DNA from: Sporosarcina sp. Marseille-Q4063
GTDB lineage: Bacteria; Bacillota; Bacilli; Bacillales_A; Planococcaceae
NCBI RefSeq assembly: GCF_018309085.1
Contig: NZ_CP070502.1
Location: 2,046,001 to 2,110,000 of the forward strand
Length of the DNA: 64,000 bases
Reading direction: 5' to 3'
Positions 49,691-61,081 of the stretch are shown one piece after another. How positions within the stretch are numbered: position 1 is the stretch's first letter; each line of letters opens with the position of its first letter. A program made the position numbers and the translations under genes. Under the pieces are notes generated by a model. The model saw nothing but the letters and a program-made list of their open reading frames with translations. It did not search any database and was not told where the DNA came from.

Positions 49691-49954
49691 TTAAATAACG
49701 ATTGCTTTCTTGACGATTTCAGTTAGGCGGAAACGTTTTGATTTCGAAAGCGGACGCGTTTCCGTGATGCGAACGATATCTCCCATTTTCGCTTCGTTCA
49801 ACTCATCATGAACTTTGTGCTTTTTAGAATATTTCATACGCTTACCGTATAAAGTATGCTTCTTTTGTGTTTCGACCAACACAGTGATCGTTTTATCCAT
49901 TTTGTCAGAAACGACGCGCCCTGTATATACTTTGCGCTCATTACGCTCAGTCAT
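49691..49954 (-). CDS. rpsQ: 30S ribosomal protein S17
   Basis: S17 is 87 residues with an OB fold: [51 protein letters not shown] in outline, ending VKKAIVI. ATG 49954 has GAAGGAGG upstream and matches the usual length. A longer frame to 49972 only adds the ribosome site. Confidence 0.97.
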   Translation of the reverse strand: MTERNERKVYTGRVVSDKMDKTITVLVETQKKHTLYGKRMKYSKKHKVHDELNEAKMGDIVRITETRPLSKSKRFRLTEIVKKAIVI

Positions 49955-49971
49955 AGTTGGAACCTCCTTCA

Positions 49972-50172
49972 TCAGTTATTTGCACTGATTTCTCTTTGAC
50001 GTATTACAGTTTTCATGCGCGCAATCGATTTACGAACTTGACCGATGCGTGCAGTGTTTTCTAATTGACCAGTCGCCAATTGGAAGCGAAGGTTGAAAAG
50101 CTCTTCTTTCAGTGATTTCACTTGTTGCTCAATCTCTGCAGTTGTTAAGTCACGGATTTCTTTAGCTTTCAT
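49972..50172 (-). CDS. rpmC: 50S ribosomal protein L29
   Basis: L29 is 66 residues: [61 protein letters not shown] in outline, a two-helix protein at the tunnel exit that helps bind trigger factor and SRP. ATG 50172 has GGTGGTG seven bases upstream and overlaps the end of rplP by 11 bases, indicating coupled translation. Confidence 0.97.
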   Translation of the reverse strand: MKAKEIRDLTTAEIEQQVKSLKEELFNLRFQLATGQLENTARIGQVRKSIARMKTVIRQREISANN

Positions 50173-50596
50173 TAGATTCACCACCAATTTCTTCACGTTT
50201 TACAAACTTGCTTTTAATAGGAAGCTTGTGAGATGCAAGACGAAGCGCTTCACGAGCTACCTCTTCATCGACACCTGCAATTTCAAACATGATTCTACCA
50301 GGTTTAACAACTGCTACCCAGCCTTCTACAGCACCCTTACCGGAACCCATCCGAACTTCAAGAGGCTTTTTTGTATACGGTTTGTGTGGGAAAATATTGA
50401 TCCAAACTTTCCCGCCACGTTTCATGTAACGTGTCATTGCAATACGTGCTGCTTCAATTTGACGGTTTGTGATCCATGATGCTTCAAGAGCCTGTAGACC
50501 GTACTCGCCAAACTCAACTGTTGCTCCACCTTTTGTAGTTCCACGCATGTTGCCGCGGAATACGCTACGATATTTAACGCGTTTAGGCATTAACAT
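50162..50596 (-). CDS. rplP: 50S ribosomal protein L16
   Basis: L16 is 144 residues: [73 protein letters not shown] in outline, the L16 signature. The N-terminal part ([18 protein letters not shown]) differs from the Bacillus subtilis RREHRGKMRGRAKGGTEV. It helps form the A-site tRNA region. The ATG is one base beyond the rpsC stop. Confidence 0.98.
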   Translation of the reverse strand: MLMPKRVKYRSVFRGNMRGTTKGGATVEFGEYGLQALEASWITNRQIEAARIAMTRYMKRGGKVWINIFPHKPYTKKPLEVRMGSGKGAVEGWVAVVKPGRIMFEIAGVDEEVAREALRLASHKLPIKSKFVKREEIGGESNES

Positions 50597-50597
50597 A

Positions 50598-51257
50598 TTA
50601 GTTGCCTCCTTCCTCAGAGTTCTTCTTTAGTGTCGGAAGGACTTCTCCTTTGTAAATCCATACTTTTACGCCAAGCTTACCGAATGTTGTATCAGCTTCA
50701 GCATGTGCATAATCAATGTCAGCACGTAAAGTATGAAGTGGAACAGACCCTTCACTATATCCTTCTGCACGAGCGATGTCCGCACCGCCAAGACGTCCAG
50801 AAACTTGTGTTTTAATTCCTTTCGCACCAGCGCGAATTGTACGTTGAATTGCTTGTTTTTGCACACGACGGAATGAAACACGGCCTTCTAATTGACGTGC
50901 GATGTTTTCTGCTACTAATTTCGCGTCAAGATCTGCACGTTTAACTTCGATGATGTTGATGTGTACGCGTTTGCCTGTAATTGAATTTAATTGTTTACGG
51001 AGAGCTTCGACCTCGGAGCCACCTTTACCAATTACCATTCCAGGTTTCGCAGTGTGAATAGAAATGTTTACACGCTTTGCAGCACGTTCGATTTCTACTT
51101 TAGAAACAGATGCATCAACTAATTTCTTGTCAATATACTCACGAATCTTTAAATCTTCATGCAATAGTGTTGCGTAATCTTTTTCAGCGTACCATTTTGA
51201 CTCCCAGTCACGGATGATACCGACCCGCAAACCATTAGGATGTATTTTTTGACCCAC
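50598..51257 (-). CDS. rpsC: 30S ribosomal protein S3
   Basis: S3 is 219 residues: [39 protein letters not shown] in outline, the KH domain with [24 protein letters not shown], and the C-terminal [31 protein letters not shown]. It lines the mRNA entry channel. It begins three bases after the rplV stop, the normal rplV-rpsC-rplP order. Confidence 0.98.
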   Translation of the reverse strand: MGQKIHPNGLRVGIIRDWESKWYAEKDYATLLHEDLKIREYIDKKLVDASVSKVEIERAAKRVNISIHTAKPGMVIGKGGSEVEALRKQLNSITGKRVHINIIEVKRADLDAKLVAENIARQLEGRVSFRRVQKQAIQRTIRAGAKGIKTQVSGRLGGADIARAEGYSEGSVPLHTLRADIDYAHAEADTTFGKLGVKVWIYKGEVLPTLKKNSEEGGN

Positions 51258-51260
51258 GAA

Positions 51261-51605
51261 TTATCCCTCCTTCTTCTCTGCTACCACGACAGTGATATGG
51301 CTTGTGCGTTTGTTGATAGCACTTGCGCGTCCCTGTGCACGTGGGCGGAAACGTTTCAATGTCGGTCCTTCATCAACGAATATTTCGCTAACAATCAAGT
51401 TCTCGACATTCATTTCATAGTTATGTTCAGCGTTTGCGACGGCTGAATTCAATGCTTTTTCTACAGCTGGAGATGCCGCTCTCGGCGTCAGGCGTAGAAT
51501 TGCCACAGCTTCACCGATTTTCTTACCTCTGATAAGATCAACCACAAGACGAACTTTACGAGGAGCAATACGGACTGTGCGGGCAGTAGCTTTAGCTTGT
51601 TGCAT
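51261..51605 (-). CDS. rplV: 50S ribosomal protein L22
   Basis: L22 is 114 residues: [62 protein letters not shown] in outline, and the tunnel loop ending [23 protein letters not shown]. That loop lines the exit tunnel at the macrolide constriction and looks normal. Ribosome site GAGG precedes the ATG. Confidence 0.98.
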   Translation of the reverse strand: MQQAKATARTVRIAPRKVRLVVDLIRGKKIGEAVAILRLTPRAASPAVEKALNSAVANAEHNYEMNVENLIVSEIFVDEGPTLKRFRPRAQGRASAINKRTSHITVVVAEKKEG

Positions 51606-51624
51606 CAGATTTACCTCCTCTCAA

Positions 51625-51903
51625 TTAACGACCTGTTTTCTTATCGTCGCCACCGTGATTTCTAAATGTACGTGTTGGTGCGAATTCACCTAGTTTGTGA
51701 CCTACCATATCTTCTGTTACGTATACTGGTACGTGTTTACGACCATCGTATACTGCAATCGTCATTCCGATGAAAGACGGGAAAATTGTGGAGCGTCGTG
51801 ACCAAGTTCTAATTACTTGTTTTTTCTCTGAACCTTTTTGTGCATCGACTTTCTTTAAAAGATGATCGTCTGCAAAAGGTCCTTTTTTCAAGCTTCGGCC
51901 CAT
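51625..51903 (-). CDS. rpsS: 30S ribosomal protein S19
   Basis: S19 is 92 residues: [80 protein letters not shown] in outline. It is in the small-subunit head near S13. Length matches Bacillus subtilis; it follows rplB by 60 bases. Confidence 0.98.
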   Translation of the reverse strand: MGRSLKKGPFADDHLLKKVDAQKGSEKKQVIRTWSRRSTIFPSFIGMTIAVYDGRKHVPVYVTEDMVGHKLGEFAPTRTFRNHGGDDKKTGR

Positions 51904-51963
51904 GTCGGAACCTCCCTCCTTGATTTGACTACGGCCCAGTTATTGAACCGCAGTGATTCCAAA

Positions 51964-52791
51964 TTACTTCTTACGACGACGAATAATATGTTTGTCGGAA
52001 GCATTGTTTTTCTTACGCGTTTTGTAACCAAGTGTTGGTTTGCCCCAAGGTGTAAGTGGTGATGGCATACCGATTCCAGTACGTCCTTCTCCTCCACCGT
52101 GCGGGTGATCGTTCGGGTTCATTGCAGATCCACGTACTGCCGGGCGTTTACCCATCCAGCGTGAACGTCCTGCTTTACCGATGTTAATAAGTTCGTGTTG
52201 TTCGTTTCCAACTTGACCGATTGTTGCGCGGCAAGAAGAAAGAACCATGCGTACTTCACCGGATTGAAGACGAACAATTACGTATTTACCTTCGCGTCCT
52301 AGAAGTTGAGCAGATGTACCAGCTGAACGTACGAGTTGGCCACCTTTTCCTGGTTTCAATTCAATGTTGTGAATTGTTGAACCCATTGGAATGTTTTCTA
52401 GTGGAAGTGCGTTACCTACTTTAGCGTCAACATCTGGACCTGACATGATTGTCATTCCAACTTGAAGACCTTTTGGAGCAAGGATGTAACGTTTTTCTCC
52501 ATCAGCATAATTAATTAAAGCGATATTCGCAGAACGGTTCGGATCGTATTCGATCGTAGCAACGCGTCCTGGTATGCCATCTTTCCGACGTTGGAAATCG
52601 ATGACACGGTATTGGCGTTTATGGCCGCCACCTTGGTGACGAACAGTAGTCCTACCTGTATTGTTACGTCCGCCTGACCGTTTAACCGGTGCTAGCAATG
52701 ATTTTTCTGGCTTATCCGTAGTAATTGCGGAGAAATCAGATGAAGTCATATTACGACGTCCATTAGAAGTAGGTTTGTATTTTTTAATCAC
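51964..52791 (-). CDS. rplB: 50S ribosomal protein L2
   Basis: L2 is 275 residues: [81 protein letters not shown] in outline, and the C-terminal [19 protein letters not shown] loop whose histidine lies near the peptidyl-transferase centre. It is needed for subunit association. Standard position after rplW. Confidence 0.98.
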   Translation of the reverse strand: MIKKYKPTSNGRRNMTSSDFSAITTDKPEKSLLAPVKRSGGRNNTGRTTVRHQGGGHKRQYRVIDFQRRKDGIPGRVATIEYDPNRSANIALINYADGEKRYILAPKGLQVGMTIMSGPDVDAKVGNALPLENIPMGSTIHNIELKPGKGGQLVRSAGTSAQLLGREGKYVIVRLQSGEVRMVLSSCRATIGQVGNEQHELINIGKAGRSRWMGKRPAVRGSAMNPNDHPHGGGEGRTGIGMPSPLTPWGKPTLGYKTRKKNNASDKHIIRRRKK

Positions 52792-52837
52792 CTTGTTTTC
52801 CCTCCTTCATATAATCGTGTTTCATATTAATAGAAAC

Positions 52838-53122
52838 TTATAGTTCGAATAGTTCGATGTCGTTTGAGTCCTCAGTTAGCGTAACAATCGCTTTACGGCG
52901 TTTGTTTGTGTAACCAGCGTGCTTACCCATACGTTTGAACTTGCCTTTATAGTTTTGTACGTTTACTTTTTCCACTTTCACTCCGAAGATTTCTTCAACA
53001 GCGTGCTTAACTTGTGTTTTGTTCGCGCGCGTGTCGACATCGAAAGTGTACTTTTTGAATTCCATTTGATCAGAAGTACGCTCGGTAATGACCGGACGTT
53101 TTAAGATATCACGTGCTTCCAT
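52838..53122 (-). CDS. rplW: 50S ribosomal protein L23
   Basis: L23 is 94 residues: [71 protein letters not shown] in outline. It sits at the tunnel exit and docks trigger factor and SRP. Its ATG overlaps the rplD stop by one base. Confidence 0.98.
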   Translation of the reverse strand: MEARDILKRPVITERTSDQMEFKKYTFDVDTRANKTQVKHAVEEIFGVKVEKVNVQNYKGKFKRMGKHAGYTNKRRKAIVTLTEDSNDIELFEL

Positions 53123-53745
53123 TAACCAAGCACCTCCTCTATTTTTTCTACTGCTGCTTTAGTTACGACGAATTTTTCGTGCGCAACAATATCAAGAACA
53201 TTGATGCTGCTAGCAGTTACTACACTGATTCCAGGAATGTTACGAGCGGACAATGCCACCGTCTCATCAAGGTCTGCAGTGACAATCAATGCTTTTTTGT
53301 TAATTGATAGATCTTTTAATACTTGTACAAACTCTTTTGTTTTTGGTGCATCAAATGATAGTTGGTCAAGAACGATTACGTTCTCTTCGCGTACTTTTGA
53401 TGAAAGTGCAGATAAAAGAGCGATTCTGCGAACTTTTCTTGGTAGTTTGTATGAATAGCTTCTTGGTGTTGGACCAAATACAACTCCACCGCCACGCCAT
53501 TGTGGGGAACGGATTGACCCTTGACGAGCACGGCCTGTTCCTTTTTGACGCCATGGTTTACGTCCACCGCCAGCAACTTCAGAACGGTTTTTTACTTTGT
53601 GGTTACCTTGGCGTAATGATGCGCGCTGTTGGACCAATGCTTCAAACAAAATCGCTTCATTTGGCTCGATTCCGAAAATCGCATCGTTTAATTCGATTTC
53701 GCCAACTGAAGAACCTGTTTGACTTAAAACGGATACTTTTGTCAT
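53122..53745 (-). CDS. rplD: 50S ribosomal protein L4
   Basis: L4 is 207 residues: [21 protein letters not shown], the long tunnel loop [51 protein letters not shown] in outline, and the C-terminal globular domain. In Escherichia coli L4 represses the S10 operon; this is not established for Bacillus. It follows rplC by 25 bases. Confidence 0.98.
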   Translation of the reverse strand: MTKVSVLSQTGSSVGEIELNDAIFGIEPNEAILFEALVQQRASLRQGNHKVKNRSEVAGGGRKPWRQKGTGRARQGSIRSPQWRGGGVVFGPTPRSYSYKLPRKVRRIALLSALSSKVREENVIVLDQLSFDAPKTKEFVQVLKDLSINKKALIVTADLDETVALSARNIPGISVVTASSINVLDIVAHEKFVVTKAAVEKIEEVLG

Positions 53746-53770
53746 TCCAACTTCCTCCTTCCTTTATTAA

Positions 53771-54400
53771 TTAGTTCCCTTTAATCGCGCTTTTCACTTG
53801 GATAAGTGATTTACGTGATCCTGGAACATTACCTTTTATAAGTAGCAAGTTACGCTCAGCGTCAACTCTTACAATTTCAAGGTTTTGAATCGTTACTGTT
53901 TGATTTCCCATGCGTCCTGGAAGCTTCTTACCTTTGAAGACACGTTGAGCGTCTACAGATCCGATTGAACCTGGTGAACGGTGGAAACGTGATCCATGAG
54001 ACATAGAACCGATTGAGTAACCGTGGCGTTTAATAACACCCTGGAACCCTTTACCTTTTGATGTACCTACTACGTCGACGATATCGCCTTCTGCGAAAGT
54101 ATCGACTTTGACTTCCTGACCAACCTCGTGTGCGTTAACGTCCAAACCACGGAATTCGCGGATGAAGCGCTTAGGCGTTGTATCAGCTTTCGCAACGTGT
54201 CCCTTTTCAGGTTTGTTCGATAGCTTGTCTCTCTTGTCATTAAATCCTAGTTGGATTGCTTCATAGCCGTCCGTTTCTGCACTCTTCTTTTGAAGAACGA
54301 TGTTTGGAGTAGCTTCAATCACTGTTACTGGGATTAGATCACCGTTTTCAGCAAAAATTTGCGTCATGCCGATTTTTTTCCCTAAGATTCCTTTGGTCAT
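53771..54400 (-). CDS. rplC: 50S ribosomal protein L3
   Basis: L3 is 209 residues: [40 protein letters not shown] in outline, and the core loop [51 protein letters not shown] near the peptidyl-transferase centre. It is an early assembly protein. It follows rpsJ by 50 bases. Confidence 0.98.
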   Translation of the reverse strand: MTKGILGKKIGMTQIFAENGDLIPVTVIEATPNIVLQKKSAETDGYEAIQLGFNDKRDKLSNKPEKGHVAKADTTPKRFIREFRGLDVNAHEVGQEVKVDTFAEGDIVDVVGTSKGKGFQGVIKRHGYSIGSMSHGSRFHRSPGSIGSVDAQRVFKGKKLPGRMGNQTVTIQNLEIVRVDAERNLLLIKGNVPGSRKSLIQVKSAIKGN

Positions 54401-54450
54401 TCGTCACACCTCCTGTAATATAATAATTTTTTCTATCGATTATAATTTGA

Positions 54451-54882
<432 letters not shown>

Positions 54883-54887
54883 TCAAC

Positions 54888-54916
54888 ATTATACACAAGG
54901 AAAAAGAATTCCGCAA
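54888..54916 (-). promoter_or_regulatory. Promoter of the S10-spc-alpha operon
   Basis: On the minus strand TTGCGG (complement of 54911-54916), a 17-base spacer and a perfect TATAAT (complement of 54888-54893) lie about 130 bases before rpsJ. The -35 is inside the loop of the preceding terminator hairpin. Confidence 0.85.
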
Positions 54917-54937
54917 GTGTTTTAACGAAATTCTTTT
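54902..54937 (-). terminator. Terminator after the YuiF-type antiporter
   Basis: AAAAGAATT (54902-54910) pairs with AATTCTTTT (54929-54937) around an 18-base loop; the minus strand continues CTTTTTCC. It overlaps the -35 region of the S10 promoter. Confidence 0.65.
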
Positions 54938-55012
54938 CGATGCTTTTATTATTATAGTATCTATTGTTACGAGATGCAATAACCTAGCAATTAGTCGGAA
55001 AAATTAATGAGC

Positions 55013-56332
55013 TTAACCCAGCAACATAACACCAATCCAACCGAATACTAATAGCGGAATACTGAAGTGAATAAAAGTCGGAACACAAGAGTCCCATATA
55101 TGGTTGTGTTGTCCGTCTGCATCCAGCCCAGCTGTTGGCCCTAATGTAGAGTCAGAAGCTGGAGAACCGGCATCCCCAAGCGCTGCAGCCGTCCCTACCA
55201 ATGCGATGATCGCCATCGTACTAAAACCGAACTCGATACTTAATGGCACGAAGATGGACGCAATAATAGGAATCGTGGCGAATGATGAACCAATACCCAT
55301 TGTCACAATCAAACCGACAATCAGCATTAAGAGTGCAGCCAACGCTTTATTATCGCCTAACATTTCGCTTGTGTGTTCTACAAGTAAAATAACATGACCT
55401 GTTTCTTTAAGGACAGCAGCAAATCCATTCGCAGCAATCATAACGAATCCTACAAATGCCATCATTTTCATGCCGTCGTTTATTAGATTATCTGCTTCCT
55501 TCCACTTCAAGGCGCCTGTAACGTATAAAATAAAGATCCCAGTGACAGCGCCCGCAATCATGGATTGTGTCGGTATTTGTACAGCCAACGTCCCGATTAA
55601 GGCAATGACAGTAAATACTAGATTGCGAGTTTTAATTTCGACAACTTCTTCGGATAACTCGATTTTGCGATCTTCATATTCTCTCGGTTTTCGGTATGAA
55701 ATGAAAATCGCAATTATCAAGCCGATAACGAGCCCTATCACAGGAATAACCATTGCTTTTGGAATATCTGACATATTAATCGTTAGACCAGCAAGTTCCA
55801 TTTGGGTTGCCAATATTTCATGGAATAGGAATCCGAAACCATACGGTAAAATCATATACGGCACAGTCAACCCGAACGTCAATACAGAAGCAATTAAACG
55901 ACGATCGATTTTCAACATATTTAAAACGTGCAAAATTGGCGGAACTAATAGTGGAATGAATGCGATATGAATCGGAATCAGGTTTTGCGAGAACATCGCC
56001 ATCGCAAGCAGGATTAAGACAACTAATACTTTCCCAAGAGCTGTACGATCTGCTTGTCCGTCTTTTTTGACGATTTTCAACATGCCATTGACAAGCAGCT
56101 GCGGAATCCCAGTTTGAGAAATCGCAACGGCGAATCCACCTAATAGCGCATAACTCAACGCGATATTAGCACCTTCGCCAAGTCCGCTTGAAAAGGATTT
56201 AATCGTCTCATCAAACGAAAGACCACCCGTCAAGCCTCCCGCGATTGCGCCCATGACTAACGCAAGCACCACATTCACTCGAACCAAACTTAATAACAAC
56301 ATCACTACTACTGCAATAAGAACTGCATTCAT
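55013..56332 (-). CDS. YuiF-type Na+/H+ antiporter family transporter
   Basis: The 439-residue membrane protein has about 11-12 helices and the pattern of the NhaC/YuiF family: NVVLALVMGAIAGGLTGGLSF, MAMFSQNLIPIHIAFIPLLVPPIL, LPYGFGFLFHEIL, and the conserved C-terminal GDAGSPASDSTLGPTAGLDADGQHNHIWD in outline. Family members are annotated as Na+/H+ antiporters or amino-acid transporters; the ion or substrate is unproven. It has its own promoter (56387-56415) and terminator. It lies between tuf and rpsJ, which are adjacent in most Bacillales, so it appears to be an insertion into the ribosomal cluster. Confidence 0.85.
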   Translation of the reverse strand: MNAVLIAVVVMLLLSLVRVNVVLALVMGAIAGGLTGGLSFDETIKSFSSGLGEGANIALSYALLGGFAVAISQTGIPQLLVNGMLKIVKKDGQADRTALGKVLVVLILLAMAMFSQNLIPIHIAFIPLLVPPILHVLNMLKIDRRLIASVLTFGLTVPYMILPYGFGFLFHEILATQMELAGLTINMSDIPKAMVIPVIGLVIGLIIAIFISYRKPREYEDRKIELSEEVVEIKTRNLVFTVIALIGTLAVQIPTQSMIAGAVTGIFILYVTGALKWKEADNLINDGMKMMAFVGFVMIAANGFAAVLKETGHVILLVEHTSEMLGDNKALAALLMLIVGLIVTMGIGSSFATIPIIASIFVPLSIEFGFSTMAIIALVGTAAALGDAGSPASDSTLGPTAGLDADGQHNHIWDSCVPTFIHFSIPLLVFGWIGVMLLG

Positions 56333-56386
56333 ATATTTTCACTCCTAAATATTTCACTCTGCTAAAGTACTAAAGTCCATTGTCCT

Positions 56387-56415
56387 AATTTAACAAAATA
56401 ATATCATCCTGTCAA
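56387..56415 (-). promoter_or_regulatory. Promoter of the antiporter gene
   Basis: On the minus strand TTGACA (complement of 56410-56415), a 17-base spacer and TAAATT (complement of 56387-56392) form a strong SigA promoter 55 bases before the start codon. Confidence 0.82.
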
Positions 56416-56451
56416 TAGACAAAATTTAGCAACTTAACCAGAGGAGTGAAA

Positions 56452-56520
56452 CGACTAAAACAACAGCGTAAACGACTAATGAGCCGACCGATACGACCAA
56501 TACCACTTCCGAACCGACCA
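56452..56520. repeat. 21-bp periodic array of CGACYAA motifs
   Basis: CGAC boxes begin at 56452, 56473, 56494 and 56515, exactly 21 bases apart, mostly as AAACGACTAA or ACGACCAA. One off-phase copy is at 56485. The array lies between the tuf terminator and the antiporter promoter. Confidence 0.78.
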
Positions 56521-56543
56521 AACACACGCTACAAAACTCCACA

Positions 56544-56576
56544 AAAAAACTCCCGCCACGTCTGGCAGGAGTTTTT
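56544..56576 (-). terminator. Terminator after tuf
   Basis: AAAAAACTCCCGCC pairs with GGCAGGAGTTTTTT around ACGTCT (one G-T pair); T residues follow on the minus strand. It lies 15 bases after the tuf stop. Confidence 0.92.
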
Positions 56577-56590
56577 TATATTAGTATCAA

Positions 56591-57778
56591 TTATTTTTGG
56601 ATTGAAGCAACTACGCCTGATCCAACAGTACGTCCACCCTCACGGATAGAGAAACGCGTACCTTCTTCAAGAGCGATTGGAGAAATAAGTTCGATCTTCA
56701 TTTCTACGTTATCGCCAGGCATAACCATTTCTACGCCTTCAGGAAGTTCGATTACACCTGTTACGTCAGTTGTACGGAAGTAGAACTGAGGACGGTAGTT
56801 TGAGAAGAACGGCGTGTGACGGCCACCCTCTTCTTTTGATAGAACATAAACTTCAGAAGTGAAGTTTGTGTGTGGAACGATTGAACCTGGTTTAGCAAGT
56901 ACTTGACCACGTTGGATATCTTCACGCGCTACTCCACGTAGAAGTGCTCCAATGTTGTCACCAGCTTCTGCATAGTCAAGAAGTTTACGGAACATTTCTA
57001 CACCTGTAACAGTAGTAGATTTAGCTTCGTCAACGATACCGATGATATCAACAGTTTCGCCTACTTTAACTTGTCCACGCTCAACACGTCCAGTTGCAAC
57101 TGTACCACGACCTGTAATTGAGAACACGTCCTCAACAGGCATCATGAATGGTTTGTCAGTTTGACGTGGTGGTGTTGGGATGTACTCATCAACAGCAGCC
57201 ATAAGTTCCATAATTTTATCTTCGTAGCCTTCGTCGCCTTCTAGTGCTTTAAGCGCTGAACCTTGGATAACAGGAATGTCATCGCCAGGGAAGTCATACT
57301 CAGAAAGAAGATCACGGATCTCCATTTCAACTAGCTCAAGAAGTTCTTCGTCGTCAACCATGTCACATTTGTTCATGAATACGACTAAGTAAGGAACACC
57401 TACGTTACGTGAAAGTAGGATGTGCTCACGTGTTTGTGGCATTGGGCCGTCAGCTGCAGATACAACTAGGATTCCGCCGTCCATTTGTGCTGCTCCAGTA
57501 ATCATGTTCTTAACGTAGTCCGCGTGACCTGGGCAGTCAACGTGCGCGTAGTGACGGTTTTCAGTTTCGTACTCGATGTGAGACGTGTTAATCGTGATTC
57601 CACGCTCTTTTTCTTCTGGTGCGTTATCAACTTGGTCGTATGACTGAGCTGTCCCACCTAGTCTTTTCGCAAGAACTGTTGCGATTGCAGCTGTTAGTGT
57701 TGTTTTACCATGGTCAACGTGACCAATTGTTCCAATGTTCGCATGCGTCTTGGAACGATCGAATTTTTCTTTACCCAT
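56591..57778 (-). CDS. tuf: Elongation factor Tu
   Basis: EF-Tu is 395 residues: the P-loop [15 protein letters not shown] (about residues 18-32), switch [23 protein letters not shown], the guanine motif [17 protein letters not shown], and domains II/III with [17 protein letters not shown] and [21 protein letters not shown]. It delivers aminoacyl-tRNA to the ribosome. AAGGAGG precedes the ATG. It is the last gene of the str operon and ends at a strong terminator. A 116-base spacer separates it from fusA. Confidence 0.99.
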   Translation of the reverse strand: MGKEKFDRSKTHANIGTIGHVDHGKTTLTAAIATVLAKRLGGTAQSYDQVDNAPEEKERGITINTSHIEYETENRHYAHVDCPGHADYVKNMITGAAQMDGGILVVSAADGPMPQTREHILLSRNVGVPYLVVFMNKCDMVDDEELLELVEMEIRDLLSEYDFPGDDIPVIQGSALKALEGDEGYEDKIMELMAAVDEYIPTPPRQTDKPFMMPVEDVFSITGRGTVATGRVERGQVKVGETVDIIGIVDEAKSTTVTGVEMFRKLLDYAEAGDNIGALLRGVAREDIQRGQVLAKPGSIVPHTNFTSEVYVLSKEEGGRHTPFFSNYRPQFYFRTTDVTGVIELPEGVEMVMPGDNVEMKIELISPIALEEGTRFSIREGGRTVGSGVVASIQK

Positions 57779-57894
57779 TATGGAAAGCCTCCTTAAAATA
57801 TAAACATTAATAGTTTTTATAGCTATTGATGCTTAAAGCGACAACAGCTTCGTGCATATAAATTACTTATACTAGAATTAACAACGAATTACAA

Positions 57895-59973
57895 TTATTC
57901 GCCTTTATTCTTTTTAATAATTTCTTCTGAAACTGATTTCGGAACTTCTTCATAGTGATCAAACACCATTGAGAAGACTCCACGTCCTTGTGTATTAGAA
58001 CGAAGTGAAGTTGCATAACCGAACATTTCAGCAAGTGGAACCATTGCAGCAACAACTTGCGCATTACCGCGTGCTTCCATTCCTTCTACGCGACCACGAC
58101 GTGATGTAATATCACCCATGATATCTCCCATGTACTCTTCTGGAATAATGACGTCAACTTTCATCATTGGCTCGAGAAGAACCGGGTTGACTTTTGATGC
58201 TGCGTTTTTAAGTGCCATAGAACCGGCAATCTTAAACGCCATCTCGTTGGAGTCAACATCATGGTAAGAACCGTCGTATAGACGTGCTTTAATGTCGATT
58301 AATGGATATCCTGCGATTACCCCGTTGTCGAGTGCGTCACGGATACCTGCTTCAACAGAACTGATGTATTCGCGTGGTACAGATCCACCGACGATATTGT
58401 CGATAAATTCGAAACCTGCGCCTACTTCGTTTGGTGAGAATTCAACCCAAACGTGACCATATTGTCCACGTCCACCTGATTGGCGAACAAACTTACCTTC
58501 AACTTCCGCAGCTTGACGGAATGTTTCACGGTAAGATACTTGTGGAGCACCAACGTTTGCAGCAACGTTAAACTCACGACGCATACGGTCTACGAGTACG
58601 TCTAGGTGAAGTTCACCCATACCTGCAATAATAACTTCGCCAGTTTCCTCATCTGTATGAGCATGGAAAGTTGGATCTTCTTCTTGTAGTTTAACTAGAG
58701 CTTGACCCATTTTATCTTGGTCCGCTTTTGTTTTTGGTTCAATTGCTACAGAGATAACTGGTTCTGGGAAATCCATAGATTCGAGAATAACTGGTGCTTT
58801 CTCGTCACATAGCGTGTCACCCGTACCTGTGTCTCTTAGTCCAACTGCAGCAGCGATATCTCCGGAGTGTACTTCAGAAATTTCTTCACGGGAATCAGCA
58901 TGCATTTGTAGAATACGTCCTACACGCTCACGCTTGCCTTTAGAAGTGTTCTGAACATATGAACCGGATTTTAGTGTCCCTGAGTAAACGCGGAAGAATG
59001 TAAGTTTCCCTACATATGGATCCGTCATAACTTTAAACGCAAGTGCCGAGAATGGGCCTTTGTCGTCTGCAGGACGTGTGACTTCTTCTTCATTATCAGG
59101 ATTAATACCTGTCATCGGAATAACGTCGGTTGGTGATGGAAGGTAGTCAATAACTGCGTCAAGAACGAGTTGAACACCTTTATTTTTGAACGCAGTTCCA
59201 CAAACGACAGGGTAGAACTCTACGTTTAGTGTTGCTTTACGAATTGCATCTTTAATTTCAGTTACAGTTAGCTCTTCGCCGTTCAAATATTTCTCCATCA
59301 GATCTTCGTCGAATTCAGCAATCGCTTCAATTAGCTTTTCACGATATTCTTCTGCTGTTGCAACATGTTCTTCAGGGATATCACGGACTTCAACATCCAT
59401 TCCTGTGTCATCACCGTAGAAAGTTGCTTTCATTTCGATTAAATCAATAATTGCTTCAAATTGATCTTCCGCGCCAATCGGTAACTGGATCGGGTGTGCG
59501 TTAGCACCTAGACGATCATGGAGTGTACTTAATGCGTAAAGGAAATCCGCACCTGTTTTGTCCATCTTGTTAACGAATACTAAGCGTGGAACTGAATAGT
59601 TTGTAGCTTGTCTCCAAACAGTTTCAGTTTGTGGTTCAACACCTGATTGTGCATCAAGAACTGTCACAGCACCATCAAGTACGCGTAATGAACGTTCAAC
59701 TTCAACAGTGAAGTCTACGTGTCCCGGTGTATCGATGATGTTTACGCGGTGACCTTTCCATTGAGCTGTTGTAGCAGCAGACGTGATTGTAATTCCACGC
59801 TCTTGCTCTTGCTCCATCCAGTCCATTTGAGATGCACCTTCATGCGTTTCACCAAGTTTATGAATACGGCCTGTGTAATAAAGGATACGCTCAGTTGTCG
59901 TTGTTTTACCAGCGTCAATGTGAGCCATGATTCCGATGTTACGAGTATTCTCTAAGGAGAACTCTCTTTCCAT
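57895..59973 (-). CDS. fusA: Elongation factor G
   Basis: EF-G is 692 residues: G1 [22 protein letters not shown], switch I/G2 region [11 protein letters not shown]3 [25 protein letters not shown], and [10 protein letters not shown]; domains III-V follow, with [18 protein letters not shown] and the C-terminal [16 protein letters not shown]. It drives tRNA-mRNA translocation and ribosome recycling. Length equals Bacillus subtilis. It follows rpsG by 45 bases. Confidence 0.99.
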   Translation of the reverse strand: MEREFSLENTRNIGIMAHIDAGKTTTTERILYYTGRIHKLGETHEGASQMDWMEQEQERGITITSAATTAQWKGHRVNIIDTPGHVDFTVEVERSLRVLDGAVTVLDAQSGVEPQTETVWRQATNYSVPRLVFVNKMDKTGADFLYALSTLHDRLGANAHPIQLPIGAEDQFEAIIDLIEMKATFYGDDTGMDVEVRDIPEEHVATAEEYREKLIEAIAEFDEDLMEKYLNGEELTVTEIKDAIRKATLNVEFYPVVCGTAFKNKGVQLVLDAVIDYLPSPTDVIPMTGINPDNEEEVTRPADDKGPFSALAFKVMTDPYVGKLTFFRVYSGTLKSGSYVQNTSKGKRERVGRILQMHADSREEISEVHSGDIAAAVGLRDTGTGDTLCDEKAPVILESMDFPEPVISVAIEPKTKADQDKMGQALVKLQEEDPTFHAHTDEETGEVIIAGMGELHLDVLVDRMRREFNVAANVGAPQVSYRETFRQAAEVEGKFVRQSGGRGQYGHVWVEFSPNEVGAGFEFIDNIVGGSVPREYISSVEAGIRDALDNGVIAGYPLIDIKARLYDGSYHDVDSNEMAFKIAGSMALKNAASKVNPVLLEPMMKVDVIIPEEYMGDIMGDITSRRGRVEGMEARGNAQVVAAMVPLAEMFGYATSLRSNTQGRGVFSMVFDHYEEVPKSVSEEIIKKNKGE

Positions 59974-60018
59974 GCTGTTTATCTCCTTCCGTGGATTAGA
60001 CTTTTACTAATGTCGATC

Positions 60019-60489
60019 TTACCAGCGGTAGTGAGCGAATGCTTTGTTCGCTTCTGCCATTTTGTGCAATTCTTCACGTCTTCTGACGGATGCACCTGTG
60101 TTGTTAGACGCGTCTAGAATTTCATTTGCAAGACGCTCTTCCATTGTTTTCTCACCGCGTTGACGGGAGTAGTTTACGAAATAACGTAAACCTAAAGTTG
60201 TACGACGTTCTGGACGTACTTCAACTGGAACTTGGTAGTTCGCTCCACCGACACGGCGTGCACGAACCTCTAGTACTGGCATAACGTTTTCTAGTGCTGC
60301 TTCAAATACTTCCAATGGATCTTTCCCTGAACGTTCTCTAACAAGTTCGAACGCACCATAGAGGATTTTTTGTGAAGTACCTTTCTTTCCATCAACCATC
60401 ATTGAGTTTATAAGACGTGAAACCAGTTTCGAATTGTAAATCGGATCTGGAAGTACATCACGCTTTGCTACTGGACCTTTACGAGGCAT
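60019..60489 (-). CDS. rpsG: 30S ribosomal protein S7
   Basis: S7 is 156 residues: [96 protein letters not shown] in outline, ending [14 protein letters not shown]. It nucleates assembly of the small-subunit head. It follows rpsL by 68 bases, with AGGAGG before the ATG. Confidence 0.99.
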   Translation of the reverse strand: MPRKGPVAKRDVLPDPIYNSKLVSRLINSMMVDGKKGTSQKILYGAFELVRERSGKDPLEVFEAALENVMPVLEVRARRVGGANYQVPVEVRPERRTTLGLRYFVNYSRQRGEKTMEERLANEILDASNNTGASVRRREELHKMAEANKAFAHYRW

Positions 60490-60557
60490 ATTGTTTTCCT
60501 CCTTTCGATTTCGATAAGTTACGTAAGCGAAGAACGCTTAAATAATCTAGTTTATTT

Positions 60558-60977
60558 TTATTTCTTAGCTTTTGGCTTTTTAGCTCCATACATTGAGCGG
60601 CTTTGCATACGGCCAGTAACACCAGCTGTATCAAGTGCACCACGTACGATATGGTAACGAACACCCGGTAAGTCTTTCACACGTCCACCGCGAATAAGTA
60701 CAACGCTGTGTTCTTGCAAGTTATGACCTTCACCTGGGATATAAGCGTTAACTTCTAAAGTGTTAGTCAGACGAACACGAGCATATTTACGAAGTGCCGA
60801 GTTCGGCTTCTTCGGTGTCATTGTTCCAACACGCGTACAAACACCTCGTTTTTGTGGTGAGTTTACGTTTGTCATCGACTTTTTGAAGCTGTTATAGCTT
60901 TTTCCTAGTGCCGGTGATTTTGATCCTGCAACCTTCGATTTACGGGGTTTGCGGACTAATTGGTTAATTGTAGGCAT
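60558..60977 (-). CDS. rpsL: 30S ribosomal protein S12
   Basis: S12 is 139 residues: [52 protein letters not shown] and [20 protein letters not shown]. The lysines of TPKKPNS and RVKDLPG, where streptomycin-resistance changes occur, are wild type. It monitors decoding. ATG 60977 has GAGGAGG upstream; a frame back to 61034 has no site. Confidence 0.98.
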   Translation of the reverse strand: MPTINQLVRKPRKSKVAGSKSPALGKSYNSFKKSMTNVNSPQKRGVCTRVGTMTPKKPNSALRKYARVRLTNTLEVNAYIPGEGHNLQEHSVVLIRGGRVKDLPGVRYHIVRGALDTAGVTGRMQSRSMYGAKKPKAKK

Positions 60978-61081
60978 CGATTTTGTCCTCCTCTCAAAAG
61001 TAAATTTGTAAGACCACACATCCAGGTGGTTCATTTTTGGGGTAAAAACAAAGTCTTTATGCTTTTATAGCATAAAAACGG

